64,000 nucleotides of DNA from JBCCGI01 sp039029355 (GTDB lineage: Bacteria; Planctomycetota; UBA1135; GCA-002686595), in assembly GCA_039029355.1 (NCBI GenBank), contig JBCCGI010000036.1:14435-78434 (forward strand), written 5' to 3'. The position numbers and the translations under genes are program-made. Below, one piece after another: positions 7,651 to 16,475 of the stretch (positions within the stretch are counted from its first letter, which is position 1; each line of letters begins with the position of its first letter). The notes under the pieces were generated by a model that searched no databases, was not told the origin of the DNA, and saw only the letters and a program-made list of their open reading frames with translations.

Positions 7651-10239
7651 TTACCCTCCCGCGCCCACCTGCATGTGGGCGTCGAGCGCGCGCTGGATCC
7701 GGGCCCGCGTTTCGCTGCGGTGGGCCTCGTCGTAGCCCCTCGCGGCGCCCCCATCGGCTCTCCCATCGGCCGGCGACTCAAGCCGGTCCACGATGCGGCG
7801 TAGGCTGGCCCAGGCTTGGGCGCGTGCGTCCTGGGGCGCCGGTTCGTCGCCGTGCAGGAGGGCGATGAGCTTCTTGGTGTGCTCGCGCTGCAGGGCGCGC
7901 CGGAAGGTCGCTGCGGCGCGCGCGGTGGCCTCGCTCGTCGGAGCTGGCTCGCTCCAGATGCGGTCCTCGAGGATCGCGAACAGGTCGGGCAGGGTCATCG
8001 GCTCCTGCCCCGCGTCGTGCTTCATCTCGGAGTTCAGGAGGCGCGTCAGGACGATGCCGTCGAACAGGTGGTCGAGGACACCGCGCTGCAACGCGAGGAT
8101 GCGGTCGGTCAGCGGGTAGTCGACCTCGGCGCCGCGGCCCGGCGGCGTGCCCCAGTGGATCCAGCGTGAGGGAGCTAGCTTGCGGAGCAGCTCGGGCTCG
8201 AAGCAGAGGGTCGCCAGGTCGAAGACCTGGTCCGCCAGGAAGTCCAGCGCCGCGCGCTGCTTGGCGGCGGGCACCGGGGTCAGGGGATCGACCGCGTCCG
8301 GATCGCCCTTGTGGTTGCGCTCGACGTAGATCCCGCCGATGTACCGCAGCGCGCTTCGCAGAATGAGCCGGTCGTAGTCCGCCAGAAGCCCGTCGTAGCC
8401 GCGCCGCACGAGCCAGTACGCATCTCCCTCCCCAACCAGCGCGTCCGCCAGGTTGCGAAAGGCCTCCTGGTACTGCGCCGCGCGCTCGCGGAAGTAGTCG
8501 AGCGGCTCGTCGGTGTTGGAGTACGCCGTGCGTGGGTCCGGAGCGTGGATCCCCATGATGTCTTCATCCGAGGCATAGGAGAGGGCCCGCTCGGTCCCGC
8601 GCGAGGCGATCCGCTGCAGGAAGGGTCGTTCCTCGTCGGGGCTGCTCGCCTCGGGGAAGGGGGTGTAGCCGTACTCGATGACCCAGCGGTCGTAGGGAAC
8701 GACGTCGAGGTTGGTGACGAAGCGGGCCTCGTCTCCCTCGGGGGGCGTGGGCGACACGAACCAGCTGCCCATCCTGGACTGGGCCTCGCGCCGCACGTTG
8801 TGCCGCAAACCGAGCACGTGACCGATTTCGTGGCCCACGAGGAAGCGGAGCGTTTCGTCGCGGTACTCCTTGGGGACCGGGTCGCCGGGCTTGGCGTCGC
8901 CGCGCGCGATCCTCGACAGCCACTCGAGTCTCAACTCGGACCGCATCTGACGGGCCAGGCTGCAGGTCGCGAAGTGCCGGCCCGCCGGCGCGAGGGAAGA
9001 CGATGGCTCCTCGAGCGGCGCGATCTCCCAGCGGTAGTAGTGGGCGATGTTCTGCACCGCCAGGCTGTCGATCAGGACGTCGGCGTCCAGGATCTCGCCC
9101 GTGAGCGGATTCCTCTTCGAAGGACCGTAGCCGATGAACGGCCCGTCGTGGGCGCTGCTCCAGCGCACGACGTGGTAGCGCAGGTCGGACGGATCCCACT
9201 CGGCGTCGTCGGGCATCTGGACGACCTCGATCGCGTTCTGGAAGCCGGCCTGCTCGAAGGCCTTGTTCCAGGCCAGGATCCCCTGCCGGATCGCGTCGCG
9301 GTACTCGTACGGCACCGTGTTCTCGATGTGGAACGTGATCGGCTTCTTCGGCGGCGACAGCGCCGCATTCGGATCCGCCTTCTCGAGGTTCCAGCGCGTG
9401 ATGTAGCGCCGGAACGGGGTCGGGGAGCTCCCGTTCCAGCTGTAGTCCTCCTGCGTTTCGACGAAGTAGCCCAGACGGTCGTCCGCGAGGCGCGGCCGGT
9501 ACGACGACTCGTCGGGCAGCTCGAGGATCGAGGTCTTCACGCCGAGGTGGAGATTGCGGTAGTCCGGGACGGTGGGGATCGCCGTCTGCCAGTTCCCGTC
9601 GCCGCGAAAGTGGATCGCGGCGGTGATCTCGACGTTCTTGGGGAAGCTGCGTGCGTCGCGGATGTGGCTGGTGCCGGGGACGAGCGTGTAGTTCGAGCCC
9701 GGCGCGGCCCACGACAGCGTCTCGAGTCCCGCCAGGTTGGACGTCAGGAACGGCTCGAGGTCGATCAACACCGCCCCCGTCTCGGGATGGGTCGCTTCGA
9801 TTTTGGCGCTCGCGAGGAGCGAATCGGGGAAGCTGTACTTCAGTGAGCGCTCGACCGGCGCCCCCGCGTCCGCCGTCACATGGGTGTTGAGCTGCACGAG
9901 GTCGACGTGCTGCCCCCGGCGCTCGAAGCGCGTGACCAGCGCGCGCCCGATCACGCCGGGCTGCAGGTAGCCAACCCCAGCGCCTTGGCTGACGGACTGG
10001 AAGAGGAGGTAGCTCCTGTCGAGGTGCTCCGGGGTGAGCGCGACGTACAGGTGCTCGTCTCCGCGGTAGAGATCGAGGAGACCCGGGAGCGCCTCGTGCC
10101 CTTCGATGGCCGCTTCGAAGGGCTCGGGCGTCGGGTCCGCTCGCTCTTGATGCGGGGGGGGGCTACCGCCCGCGGAGGGGACGAAGCTCGGGACAAGCGG
10201 AAGCAACACGGCCGCGAGGGACCGGGGCAAGGAGATCAT
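7651..10239 (-). CDS. Secreted zinc-dependent metalloprotease (DUF5117/DUF4953-like)
   Basis: 862 residues. A signal peptide lies at about residues 1-25. Residues 50-300 match the DUF5118/DUF5117-type N-terminal part. The catalytic domain contains the metzincin-like motif HEIGHVLGLRH at residues 470-480 (HExxHxxGxxH, three zinc histidines and the catalytic Glu). A helical C-terminal half follows, as in the family, with the expected total length. Its role is extracellular or periplasmic proteolysis with an unknown substrate. It is the first gene of a two-gene unit with the ECF sigma factor at 7018-7644. An upstream gap of 213 bases (10240-10452) should hold the promoter, but no clear -35/-10 pair was identified. 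Confidence 0.9.
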   Translation of the reverse strand: MISLPRSLAAVLLPLVPSFVPSAGGSPPPHQERADPTPEPFEAAIEGHEALPGLLDLYRGDEHLYVALTPEHLDRSYLLFQSVSQGAGVGYLQPGVIGRALVTRFERRGQHVDLVQLNTHVTADAGAPVERSLKYSFPDSLLASAKIEATHPETGAVLIDLEPFLTSNLAGLETLSWAAPGSNYTLVPGTSHIRDARSFPKNVEITAAIHFRGDGNWQTAIPTVPDYRNLHLGVKTSILELPDESSYRPRLADDRLGYFVETQEDYSWNGSSPTPFRRYITRWNLEKADPNAALSPPKKPITFHIENTVPYEYRDAIRQGILAWNKAFEQAGFQNAIEVVQMPDDAEWDPSDLRYHVVRWSSAHDGPFIGYGPSKRNPLTGEILDADVLIDSLAVQNIAHYYRWEIAPLEEPSSSLAPAGRHFATCSLARQMRSELRLEWLSRIARGDAKPGDPVPKEYRDETLRFLVGHEIGHVLGLRHNVRREAQSRMGSWFVSPTPPEGDEARFVTNLDVVPYDRWVIEYGYTPFPEASSPDEERPFLQRIASRGTERALSYASDEDIMGIHAPDPRTAYSNTDEPLDYFRERAAQYQEAFRNLADALVGEGDAYWLVRRGYDGLLADYDRLILRSALRYIGGIYVERNHKGDPDAVDPLTPVPAAKQRAALDFLADQVFDLATLCFEPELLRKLAPSRWIHWGTPPGRGAEVDYPLTDRILALQRGVLDHLFDGIVLTRLLNSEMKHDAGQEPMTLPDLFAILEDRIWSEPAPTSEATARAAATFRRALQREHTKKLIALLHGDEPAPQDARAQAWASLRRIVDRLESPADGRADGGAARGYDEAHRSETRARIQRALDAHMQVGAGG

Positions 10240-10452
10240 TCGTGGGCGCTCGCTGTGGAACTCGGAGATCGCAACGGCCGCCCGGGGACCGGACGGAGCA
10301 AGTGCCTCCGAGAACGCTCCGGGCGATGGCAGCGAACAACAAAACCCGAGATACCCCGCGCGGAACCGCCGACGGCGATCCTGGCCGAGGTCGACCCGCC
10401 CCGTCGCCGCCCCGCGGTTCCAGCGCCGGCCCGTTCGGGGCCGAGCTTCCCC

Positions 10453-11079
10453 CTACTCCTCCCGCAACGTCGACGGCTGCGCGGGAAGCACGCGGCGGCG
10501 CGCCAGCGCGAGCCACGCGCGTGTCGACGTGGGCAGATCCCCCGCGAACTCGGCCTCGCGCAGCCACACCAGCTCGAGGCTGGGCTCGATCGCGTCCGCC
10601 AGGTCGCGCGCGGAGCGGCGCGGGGGGCCGTGGTCGCGCTCGGGCCCCTCGGTGCTGCCCGCGATCGTGAACCAGCGGCCGCCGACCACGAGCTGCTTCG
10701 CGACGCGCGCTGCGAAGCGCGCGCGGTCCTCGGCGGCGTCGAAGACGTGCCACACCGCGCGGTCGACGACCAGCTCGAACGGGCCGCCGTCGGGGTCCTC
10801 GGCGAGGAAGTCGTGCACGCGGAAGTCGACCGACGCGCCCGCCGCGGCGCCGCTTGCCCGCGCGCGCTCGATCGCCAGCGACGAGAGGTCGAGCGCGGTC
10901 ACGTCGAAGCCGCGCTCGGCGAGCAACAGGGCGTTCGCCCCGGTGCCGCAGCCGATCTCGAGCACCCGGCAGGGTGCGATCTCGTCGCTGTCGAGGAGAT
11001 CGACCAGATGCGGGTCGGGCTGTCCGGTGTCCCACGGCGTCTCGCCGGTCGCGTAGCGTTGATTCCAGTCGCGCGTCAT
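10453..11079 (-). CDS. Class I SAM-dependent methyltransferase
   Basis: 208 residues, soluble. The protein begins 'MTRDWNQRYATGETPWDTGQ', a typical opening of TehB/thiopurine-type small methyltransferases. Motif I is 'VLEIGCGTGANALLLAERGF' (SAM binding), followed by the acidic motif II residue in 'VTALDLSS' and the post-II 'FELVVDRAVWHVF'. The substrate is not predictable. It lies 48 bases downstream of the esterase gene at 11128-13050 on the same strand and could be transcribed with it. Confidence 0.88.
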   Translation of the reverse strand: MTRDWNQRYATGETPWDTGQPDPHLVDLLDSDEIAPCRVLEIGCGTGANALLLAERGFDVTALDLSSLAIERARASGAAAGASVDFRVHDFLAEDPDGGPFELVVDRAVWHVFDAAEDRARFAARVAKQLVVGGRWFTIAGSTEGPERDHGPPRRSARDLADAIEPSLELVWLREAEFAGDLPTSTRAWLALARRRVLPAQPSTLREE

Positions 11080-11127
11080 GTGCGGAGGCTACCAGACCGG
11101 CGCGGACCGTTCCGGACCGCGGGGCTC

Positions 11128-13050
11128 TCAATCGGCGAGGCGCTCGAGCTCGGCCCGCGTGGGCTCGCGGGCAAAATCCGAGGGCCTGCGGACCCCGGCC
11201 AGCTTGAAGCCGCGCTTCCACCAGGTCCCCGAGCGGCCGAGGAAGGTCTCCGCGGAGGGGCCGAAGAGGCTCAGCTCGGCCCGGGCGGCGAGGGGCAGGA
11301 AGCCCACGAAGCCGAAGCGTCCGATCCCCGGAAGCGTGTCCCGCGCGGCGAGCTCGGCCCGGGCGCGTGCCTTGTGTTCGTACCCCTCCTCCCAGGGCTC
11401 CTTGACGGCGAGGAGCCCTTCGTCGACCCACACGATCGCGCGGTCGACGCCGGAGGCCTCCCCGGCGCTCGCGAGCGCCAGGAACGCGGCGACGCTCTCG
11501 CCGCGCCCGCCGAGCAGCCGGACGGCCGCCGAGCCGCGCGCGGCGAGGAGCTCGCGGCGGATGAGCCCCGCGCGGAAGGCGACGGACGTGGGGTTGTAGG
11601 CCCACGAGTAGCCCGCGTAGGACGCGTGGCGCCGCTCGTCGATCGGCGGATCCTCGGCCGGCAGCGGCACGGTGCGCACCTCGGCACCCGCGTCCGCGAG
11701 CCACGTGAGCCACTCCCGTTCGCTCCTTTCGCCTCCCGCGTAGACCACCACGACGCGGTCGACGCTCGGGCGGGCCGGTGGATCCTCGCCGAGCGGTCCG
11801 AGGAGCACCTCGAGCGCCGCGGGGAAGACGCACTCCCACTCCCGGAGGCTCGCCGGGCCCGCCGGGGCATGCACGTGGTGGTTGCGGGCCGACCACCAGC
11901 GGCGTACGGCCTCGGCGCCGCCCTCGTCCGCGGGGCGCGGGTGGGCCTCGGTGTACACCGTCAGCTCCTCGCGCGTGAGCGGAGCCAGCTCCTGCTCGAC
12001 GATCGGCCCCTCGTGGCCGAGGCCCAGGTGCTCGTTGAACCAGCCGTACATCATCTCGCGCGCCGCGCGGTTGAAGTTGTGCGGGTACTCGGGCCAGCAG
12101 CGCGCCGTCACCCGATCCGCGGCGTCGTAGAGCGCGTAGAGGCGCTTGAGCTCCGGCAGCCCCTGCGTCTCGATGTCGATCGTCCAGTCGTCGGCGCCGC
12201 TCAGCGCGAGCGGCCGGGGAGCCATCAACGCCGCCAGCTCGACGTTGCCGGTACCGAGGCGCAGGTAGGGCGCGTTCTCGCAGATGCAGCCGCCCTGCAT
12301 CCCGGTCGACACCATCACGGCCGGGAAGGCCGCGGCCGGGCGTTCGTCGACGGCGCACAAGAGGAACGTCTGCGTGCCGCCGCCGCTCGCGCCGGTGACG
12401 CCGATGCGCTCGGGATCCACGTCGGGAAGCGACGCGAGGAAGTCGAGCGCGCGGATCGAGTTCCACAGCTGCAGGCCGAGGAACGTGTGCCCGTCGCGCA
12501 CGGCCGCGGCGTCGGTGAAGCCCTCGGCGTGCGCGATCGCGGTCGAGTCGGCGTACCCGACCATGTCGTAGTGGAAGACGACGCAGCCGAGGCGCGCGAG
12601 CTGGGCGCAGCGGGCCTGCAGCGGCCAGCGGTCGTTCCCCACTTCGTCGTCGAGCTCGGTGAAGCGGCCGTCGTGCCAGTGCCCGTGCGGGCTGAGCACC
12701 GCCGCGCGCGGCGCGTCCGCCGGCGCGCTTGGGCGGTAGAGGTTGCCGCTCACGTAGTGCCCCGGAAGGCTCGCGAAGAAGACCTCCGCGACGGTGTAGC
12801 CCTCGCGCTCGACGGCGCCGTGGATCACGGGTTGGAGCGCGGGGCGCTCGGGCAGCGGCCACAGCCCGGCGGCCACGAGCACCTGCCGGCGCAGCGCGGC
12901 GCGTCGGGCCTCCCAGGCCGCGCGCGTCGCGGGGGGATCGAACGGGTGGTAGGAGTCGAGCGTGATGCGCTCGGGGAGCACCGGATCCTGACCCGAGGCG
13001 GGAGCGGCGGCGACGAGCAGAGCGGCGCAAAGCCCGAGAGCGCGGAGCAT
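11128..13050 (-). CDS. Secreted alpha/beta-hydrolase (acetyl-xylan-esterase-like)
   Basis: 640 residues with a signal peptide (MLRALGLCAALLVAAAPASG). An alpha/beta-hydrolase core covers about residues 75-345. The nucleophile elbow 'GVTGASGGGTQ' places the catalytic Ser at 222, the acid is probably Asp287/288 in 'LSGADDWT', and His324 lies in 'WPEYPHNFN'. The oxyanion segment is 'LSPHGHWHDGR'. The arrangement resembles planctomycete proteins annotated as acetyl xylan esterase or dienelactone-hydrolase-like esterase; the C-terminal 250 residues are an extra domain of unknown role. It probably deacylates polysaccharides outside the cytoplasm. Neighbouring genes do not form a polysaccharide utilisation locus, so the substrate is uncertain. 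Confidence 0.82.
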   Translation of the reverse strand: MLRALGLCAALLVAAAPASGQDPVLPERITLDSYHPFDPPATRAAWEARRAALRRQVLVAAGLWPLPERPALQPVIHGAVEREGYTVAEVFFASLPGHYVSGNLYRPSAPADAPRAAVLSPHGHWHDGRFTELDDEVGNDRWPLQARCAQLARLGCVVFHYDMVGYADSTAIAHAEGFTDAAAVRDGHTFLGLQLWNSIRALDFLASLPDVDPERIGVTGASGGGTQTFLLCAVDERPAAAFPAVMVSTGMQGGCICENAPYLRLGTGNVELAALMAPRPLALSGADDWTIDIETQGLPELKRLYALYDAADRVTARCWPEYPHNFNRAAREMMYGWFNEHLGLGHEGPIVEQELAPLTREELTVYTEAHPRPADEGGAEAVRRWWSARNHHVHAPAGPASLREWECVFPAALEVLLGPLGEDPPARPSVDRVVVVYAGGERSEREWLTWLADAGAEVRTVPLPAEDPPIDERRHASYAGYSWAYNPTSVAFRAGLIRRELLAARGSAAVRLLGGRGESVAAFLALASAGEASGVDRAIVWVDEGLLAVKEPWEEGYEHKARARAELAARDTLPGIGRFGFVGFLPLAARAELSLFGPSAETFLGRSGTWWKRGFKLAGVRRPSDFAREPTRAELERLAD

Positions 13051-13067
13051 GCGCGCATCGTACCGCC

Positions 13068-13103
13068 CCCGCCGAGGCGCGCGCGTGTGGCGGCCTCGGC
13101 GGG
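13068..13103. terminator. GC-rich inverted repeat, possible terminator
   Basis: An 11-bp perfect stem, CCCGCCGAGGC (13068-13078) against GCCTCGGCGGG (13093-13103), with a 14-base loop. It lies between the stop of the FG-GAP gene at 13121 and the start of the esterase at 13050, both on the minus strand. There is no T-tract, so termination is only suggested by position and stem strength. Confidence 0.4.
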
Positions 13104-13120
13104 AGCCGTGGAGGTCGCGG

Positions 13121-14788
13121 TCAGGGCACGTCCACGCCCAGGCACGCGCTGAGCGCCTCGGTCAGGCCGACGTCGACCGCGGAACCCGCCGCGCCGATCA
13201 GCAGGCCCTGTGCGTACAGCGTCACCCCGACGAAGGCGGAGTCGTCGGGCAGCGGGAGCGCGACCGCCGCGGGGCTCACGCCGTCCCACGTGCTCGGCCC
13301 GAGCTGCACGGGCTGCGGCGCGGTGGCGAGCAGCAGCTCCCCCTCGGCCCCCGGCCCGCCCATGCCCCAGCCGGGTACGGCCGTGCCGCAGGGGAAGCCG
13401 GGAGGCGGCACCTGGCTGACGCCGACGAAGGCCTGCGAGCCGGGCAGCTGGGTGCCCAGCGGGTTGTCCACGCCCAGCTGCCACACCTGGCCGACCACCG
13501 GCGCGCCCCCCAGCTCGACCAGGCTGCCGGCCGGGTTGAGGTCGGTGCAGCCGTAGCCCTGCACCGAGTCCGTCTTGAACACGAAGGCGGCACCGACGTC
13601 CGGGAAGACCGAGTCGGCGAGCTGGTCGCCGACGACCGCGAGCTTGCCGTCGAGCGCCACCGCGGCGCCGAGGACCTGGGTCGTCTCGTCCGCCTCGAGC
13701 AGGCAGCGCTCGACCCAGCCTCCGGTCTCGCGCGAGAACACATACGCCGCCCCTCCGCTGCCGGCGGAGCCGTCGTGGCCCGGCGCGCCGACGACGGCCC
13801 ACCCGTCCTCGAACGCGACCGACCAGCCGAGCTCTTCCCCGGCGCCTTGGGCCGTACCGGTCAAGCGCTCCTGATGGGTCAAGAACCCAAACGGAGGCAG
13901 AGGCGTGAACACGTCGGCGGCGCCGGTGATGCCGATACCGGCCACGGTCGCGAAGGGCGAACCGGCCAGCACCTCGGTCCCCGAGAGCGCCACCGACCAC
14001 CCGAAGTGCGCCCCCGCCTCGGGGAAGGGGGCCGTCAGCTCCACGCCCGTCCAGAGGAAGCCGAGCGGCGTGTCGTTGAAGACGTAGGCCGAGCCGGCCT
14101 CCGCCGCCGCCCCGATGTCGGCCCACGGTGCGCCGACCGCGATCCGGTCGCCGTCCAGCGATACCGAGGAGCCGAAACGCCCGAAGTCCGGCCCCGGCGA
14201 GACGATCTTGTCGACCTGCACCCAGCCGAAGGTCCCGGGCTCGAACACGTAGACCGCGCCCTGGGAGTCCGCGAACGGCGCGCCCACGACCAGCCGCGCT
14301 CCGTCGTAGGCGACCGACCACCCGAAGCCGGCGAAGGACTGCGGGTCGTTCGGCTCGACCTTGATCTGCACGTAGCCGCCGATCGCCTCGGTGAACACGT
14401 AGACGCGGCCCGCGTCGGGGAAGCCCGACACCGTCGCAAAGGGGGCTCCGGCCGCGACGTTGATGCCCGCGTTGGCGACGGAGTAGCCGAGCTGATCTCC
14501 GCCGACCCCGTCGTTGGCCGTGATCTCGTCGGCGTAGAACCAGTTGTCGCCGCTCGACTTGAAGACGTGCAACGCGCCCGCGTCCGTGCCGACGTCGTCG
14601 GCGTAGGGGGCGCCCAGGACGGCTCGCGTGTCGCGCAGGCCGACCGAGAAGCCGGCTCGATCGGACGCGTTGGCCTTGTCCGGGTAGAGGCCGGCGATCT
14701 GCTCCTGGCCTGCGGGGGAGGCGGTGAGCAAAACCGCGGACAGGAGGGCGAGCAACGGGGCGCGGACCGGAGTGGAGGAGCGATGCAT
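13121..14788 (-). CDS. Secreted FG-GAP (integrin-alpha-like) propeller with shared C-terminal module
   Basis: 555 residues. A signal peptide (to about residue 26, ...LLTASPAGQE) is followed by seven or so repeats of about 60 residues, each of the form 'FGWSVALSGTEVLAGSPFA...AYVF', as in FG-GAP repeats of integrin-alpha type (predicted seven-bladed beta-propeller). The last 120 residues, after 'YGCTDLNPAGS', match the module shared by other exported proteins here, with the motif 'FVGVTLYAQGLLIG'. No catalytic residues. It is likely cell-surface or secreted and binding in nature. Confidence 0.88.
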   Translation of the reverse strand: MHRSSTPVRAPLLALLSAVLLTASPAGQEQIAGLYPDKANASDRAGFSVGLRDTRAVLGAPYADDVGTDAGALHVFKSSGDNWFYADEITANDGVGGDQLGYSVANAGINVAAGAPFATVSGFPDAGRVYVFTEAIGGYVQIKVEPNDPQSFAGFGWSVAYDGARLVVGAPFADSQGAVYVFEPGTFGWVQVDKIVSPGPDFGRFGSSVSLDGDRIAVGAPWADIGAAAEAGSAYVFNDTPLGFLWTGVELTAPFPEAGAHFGWSVALSGTEVLAGSPFATVAGIGITGAADVFTPLPPFGFLTHQERLTGTAQGAGEELGWSVAFEDGWAVVGAPGHDGSAGSGGAAYVFSRETGGWVERCLLEADETTQVLGAAVALDGKLAVVGDQLADSVFPDVGAAFVFKTDSVQGYGCTDLNPAGSLVELGGAPVVGQVWQLGVDNPLGTQLPGSQAFVGVSQVPPPGFPCGTAVPGWGMGGPGAEGELLLATAPQPVQLGPSTWDGVSPAAVALPLPDDSAFVGVTLYAQGLLIGAAGSAVDVGLTEALSACLGVDVP

Positions 14789-15131
14789 GGGGAGAGACCT
14801 TGTGAGGGTGGATCGAGGCGGCCCTCGACGCCGCTTGGGCCGGTGCCTCTCTCAATGCCCGTGCACCCGGGGTGGGTCTCGGCCGATGAGCGGCTTTTTT
14901 TGCCGTCGGCCGGGTGCCTCGTTCGGGATCCGAATGGCGCGCATTGTCCTCCCTCGGAACCGACATCGCCCGGCGACACGCGATGACGCAAGGTGCATGG
15001 CTACCCGTTTGGGAAGTCCGGTCAAACGGCGCCCGCGCAGCGGGTTCCGGGTCGCTTCCAGGGATCGGACGGCGCACGTATGCTCTGCGCGTCCGGGCGT
15101 CAGCCCCCAAGCAGCAGGCAGAAACCGCACG
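14789..15131. other. Intergenic region between divergent genes, contains a dispersed repeat
   Basis: A 343-base gap between the divergent genes at 13121-14788 and 15132-16352. It holds copy A of a 46-bp dispersed repeat (14845-14890), followed directly by a CGGC-T7-GCCG mini-hairpin. No convincing coding frame. Promoters for both flanking genes must lie here, but I could not pick out reliable -35/-10 boxes. Confidence 0.5.
14845..14890 (+). repeat. Dispersed 46-bp intergenic repeat, copy A
   Basis: Matches 16425-16470 in the same orientation at 43 of 46 positions. The two copies flank the gene at 15132-16352, and neither lies in a coding sequence. The right end is GGCCGATGAG in both. Confidence 0.75.
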
Positions 15132-16352
15132 ATGATCGCAGCACTAGCCCTCGCCATCCTCCCGACCTTCGCAACGACCACCGACGCCGAGCCGGACATC
15201 GTCGTGCTCGCCGGCGGAAAAGAGGTCTCGTGTCGGGTCCTCTACGAAGACGACACCAAGGTCGTCTACCGCGCCCGGCGCAAGAACCGCGAGGTCCCGC
15301 GCGAGGAGGTCGAGTCCGTTCGGTCGATCGAGCGTTCGCTGCGCGAGTTCCTCGGCGCCTACGACGCCGTGGAAGCACCCGGCCCGGAGGAGCTCGTCGA
15401 GCTCGCGACCTTCTGCGAGCAGCGCGAGCTGCACGCGGAGGCGAGGAACCTCTGGATCCGCATCCTGACCCTGGATCCGGTTCACGAGGGAGCGTGGACC
15501 AAGCTCGGCGGCGTCGAGAGCCGCAAGGGCTGGCGCCTCCGGGTGCGCGGTCGCTTCTACACGATCGATGAGCTGCGCGAGCGCGCGAGCGACTGGAAGA
15601 ACGCGATGGAGCTCCCCACGGCGCACTTCCTCGTAAGGACCGACATCGCCCCCGAGCAAGCGTTGGACGTGACGCTCGACGTCGAGCGGGCCTACCTCGC
15701 CTTCTATGAGCTGCTCGGTCCGGTGCTCGAGCTGTACCCGTTCGACGAGGTGCCCGAGATCCACATCTTCTCGGACGCGAACGACTACCCGAAGCCGCCG
15801 ACGCCGGGCCGCGCGTGGTTCAGCCCGGTCGCCAACACGCTCTACGTCGACGCCTCCACCGAGGAAGCGTTGACCCCCCACGAGGTCGTCTCGAACCTGA
15901 CCTACGGCCTCCTCGCCAACGCCTTCCAGCGCACGCTGGGCAAGAGCGGCCTGATCGCCCCATGGGCGCGCCGCGGAATGGCGGAGAGCTTCGGTCTGGC
16001 GGCGCGCCGCGACGCCGGACACGCCTCCTGGGACTTCGGCGTCCCCTACCTGCCCTACTTCCGGGCGCAGGCGGGCGACCCGGACGCGCTCGACCTGCGC
16101 AAGCTCGTCGGCGCGGGCTTCACCTCCTTCGACAGCGGCTCGGATCAAGAGCGCTACGTCCGCCAGTCCTACACGCTGACGTTCTTCCTGGTGTACGCCG
16201 AGGACGGCGCACACCGCGCCGGCTTCGCGGAGTACCTGCGCAGCTCGTTCGGCGGGCAGGGGGCCATCTCGCACCTGTCGAAGGCGCTGGGGATGGAGGT
16301 CGATGCGCTCGAGCGCGCCTGGACCGAGTACGTGGCTGCGGTCGCGCGCTAG
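15132..16352 (+). CDS. Exported peptidase-MA-like protein with a degenerate active site
   Basis: 406 residues. ATG at 15132 starts a signal peptide (MIAALALAILPTFATTTDAE). Residues 25-65 form a small domain of SH3/Sm-like character, residues 90-140 a TPR-like helical pair, and residues 160-400 resemble peptidase MA (gluzincin-like) domains: 'VERAYLAFYELLG', then 'APWARRGMAESFGLAAR' in the position of the 'P.W..EG.AE' element. Where the family has HExxH ('HELTH'), this protein reads SNLTY (residues 254-258), so the zinc ligands and the catalytic Glu appear lost; a nearby HEVVS (250-254) is also incomplete. I expect a non-catalytic binding protein. Confidence 0.68.
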   Translation: MIAALALAILPTFATTTDAEPDIVVLAGGKEVSCRVLYEDDTKVVYRARRKNREVPREEVESVRSIERSLREFLGAYDAVEAPGPEELVELATFCEQRELHAEARNLWIRILTLDPVHEGAWTKLGGVESRKGWRLRVRGRFYTIDELRERASDWKNAMELPTAHFLVRTDIAPEQALDVTLDVERAYLAFYELLGPVLELYPFDEVPEIHIFSDANDYPKPPTPGRAWFSPVANTLYVDASTEEALTPHEVVSNLTYGLLANAFQRTLGKSGLIAPWARRGMAESFGLAARRDAGHASWDFGVPYLPYFRAQAGDPDALDLRKLVGAGFTSFDSGSDQERYVRQSYTLTFFLVYAEDGAHRAGFAEYLRSSFGGQGAISHLSKALGMEVDALERAWTEYVAAVAR

Positions 16353-16424
16353 AGGTCTGGCCGGCAATGGGCGCGTGCCGGGTTCGGTGACTGGAAGCGC
16401 ATGGCTAGGCGCGGCCGGTCCGGC

Positions 16425-16470
16425 GCCTCTCTCAATGCCCGTGCCCCCGGGGACGGTCTCGGCCGATGAG
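16425..16470 (+). repeat. Dispersed 46-bp intergenic repeat, copy B
   Basis: Second copy of the element at 14845-14890 (43/46 identical, same orientation). It lies just downstream of the stop of the minus-strand gene 16476-19049. Confidence 0.75.
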
Positions 16471-16475
16471 CTGCG

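Noticed and set aside
9880..13152. 1090-codon open frame on the plus strand
   Set aside because: It runs antisense through the metalloprotease start, the methyltransferase and the esterase, all of which have catalytic motifs. It has none.
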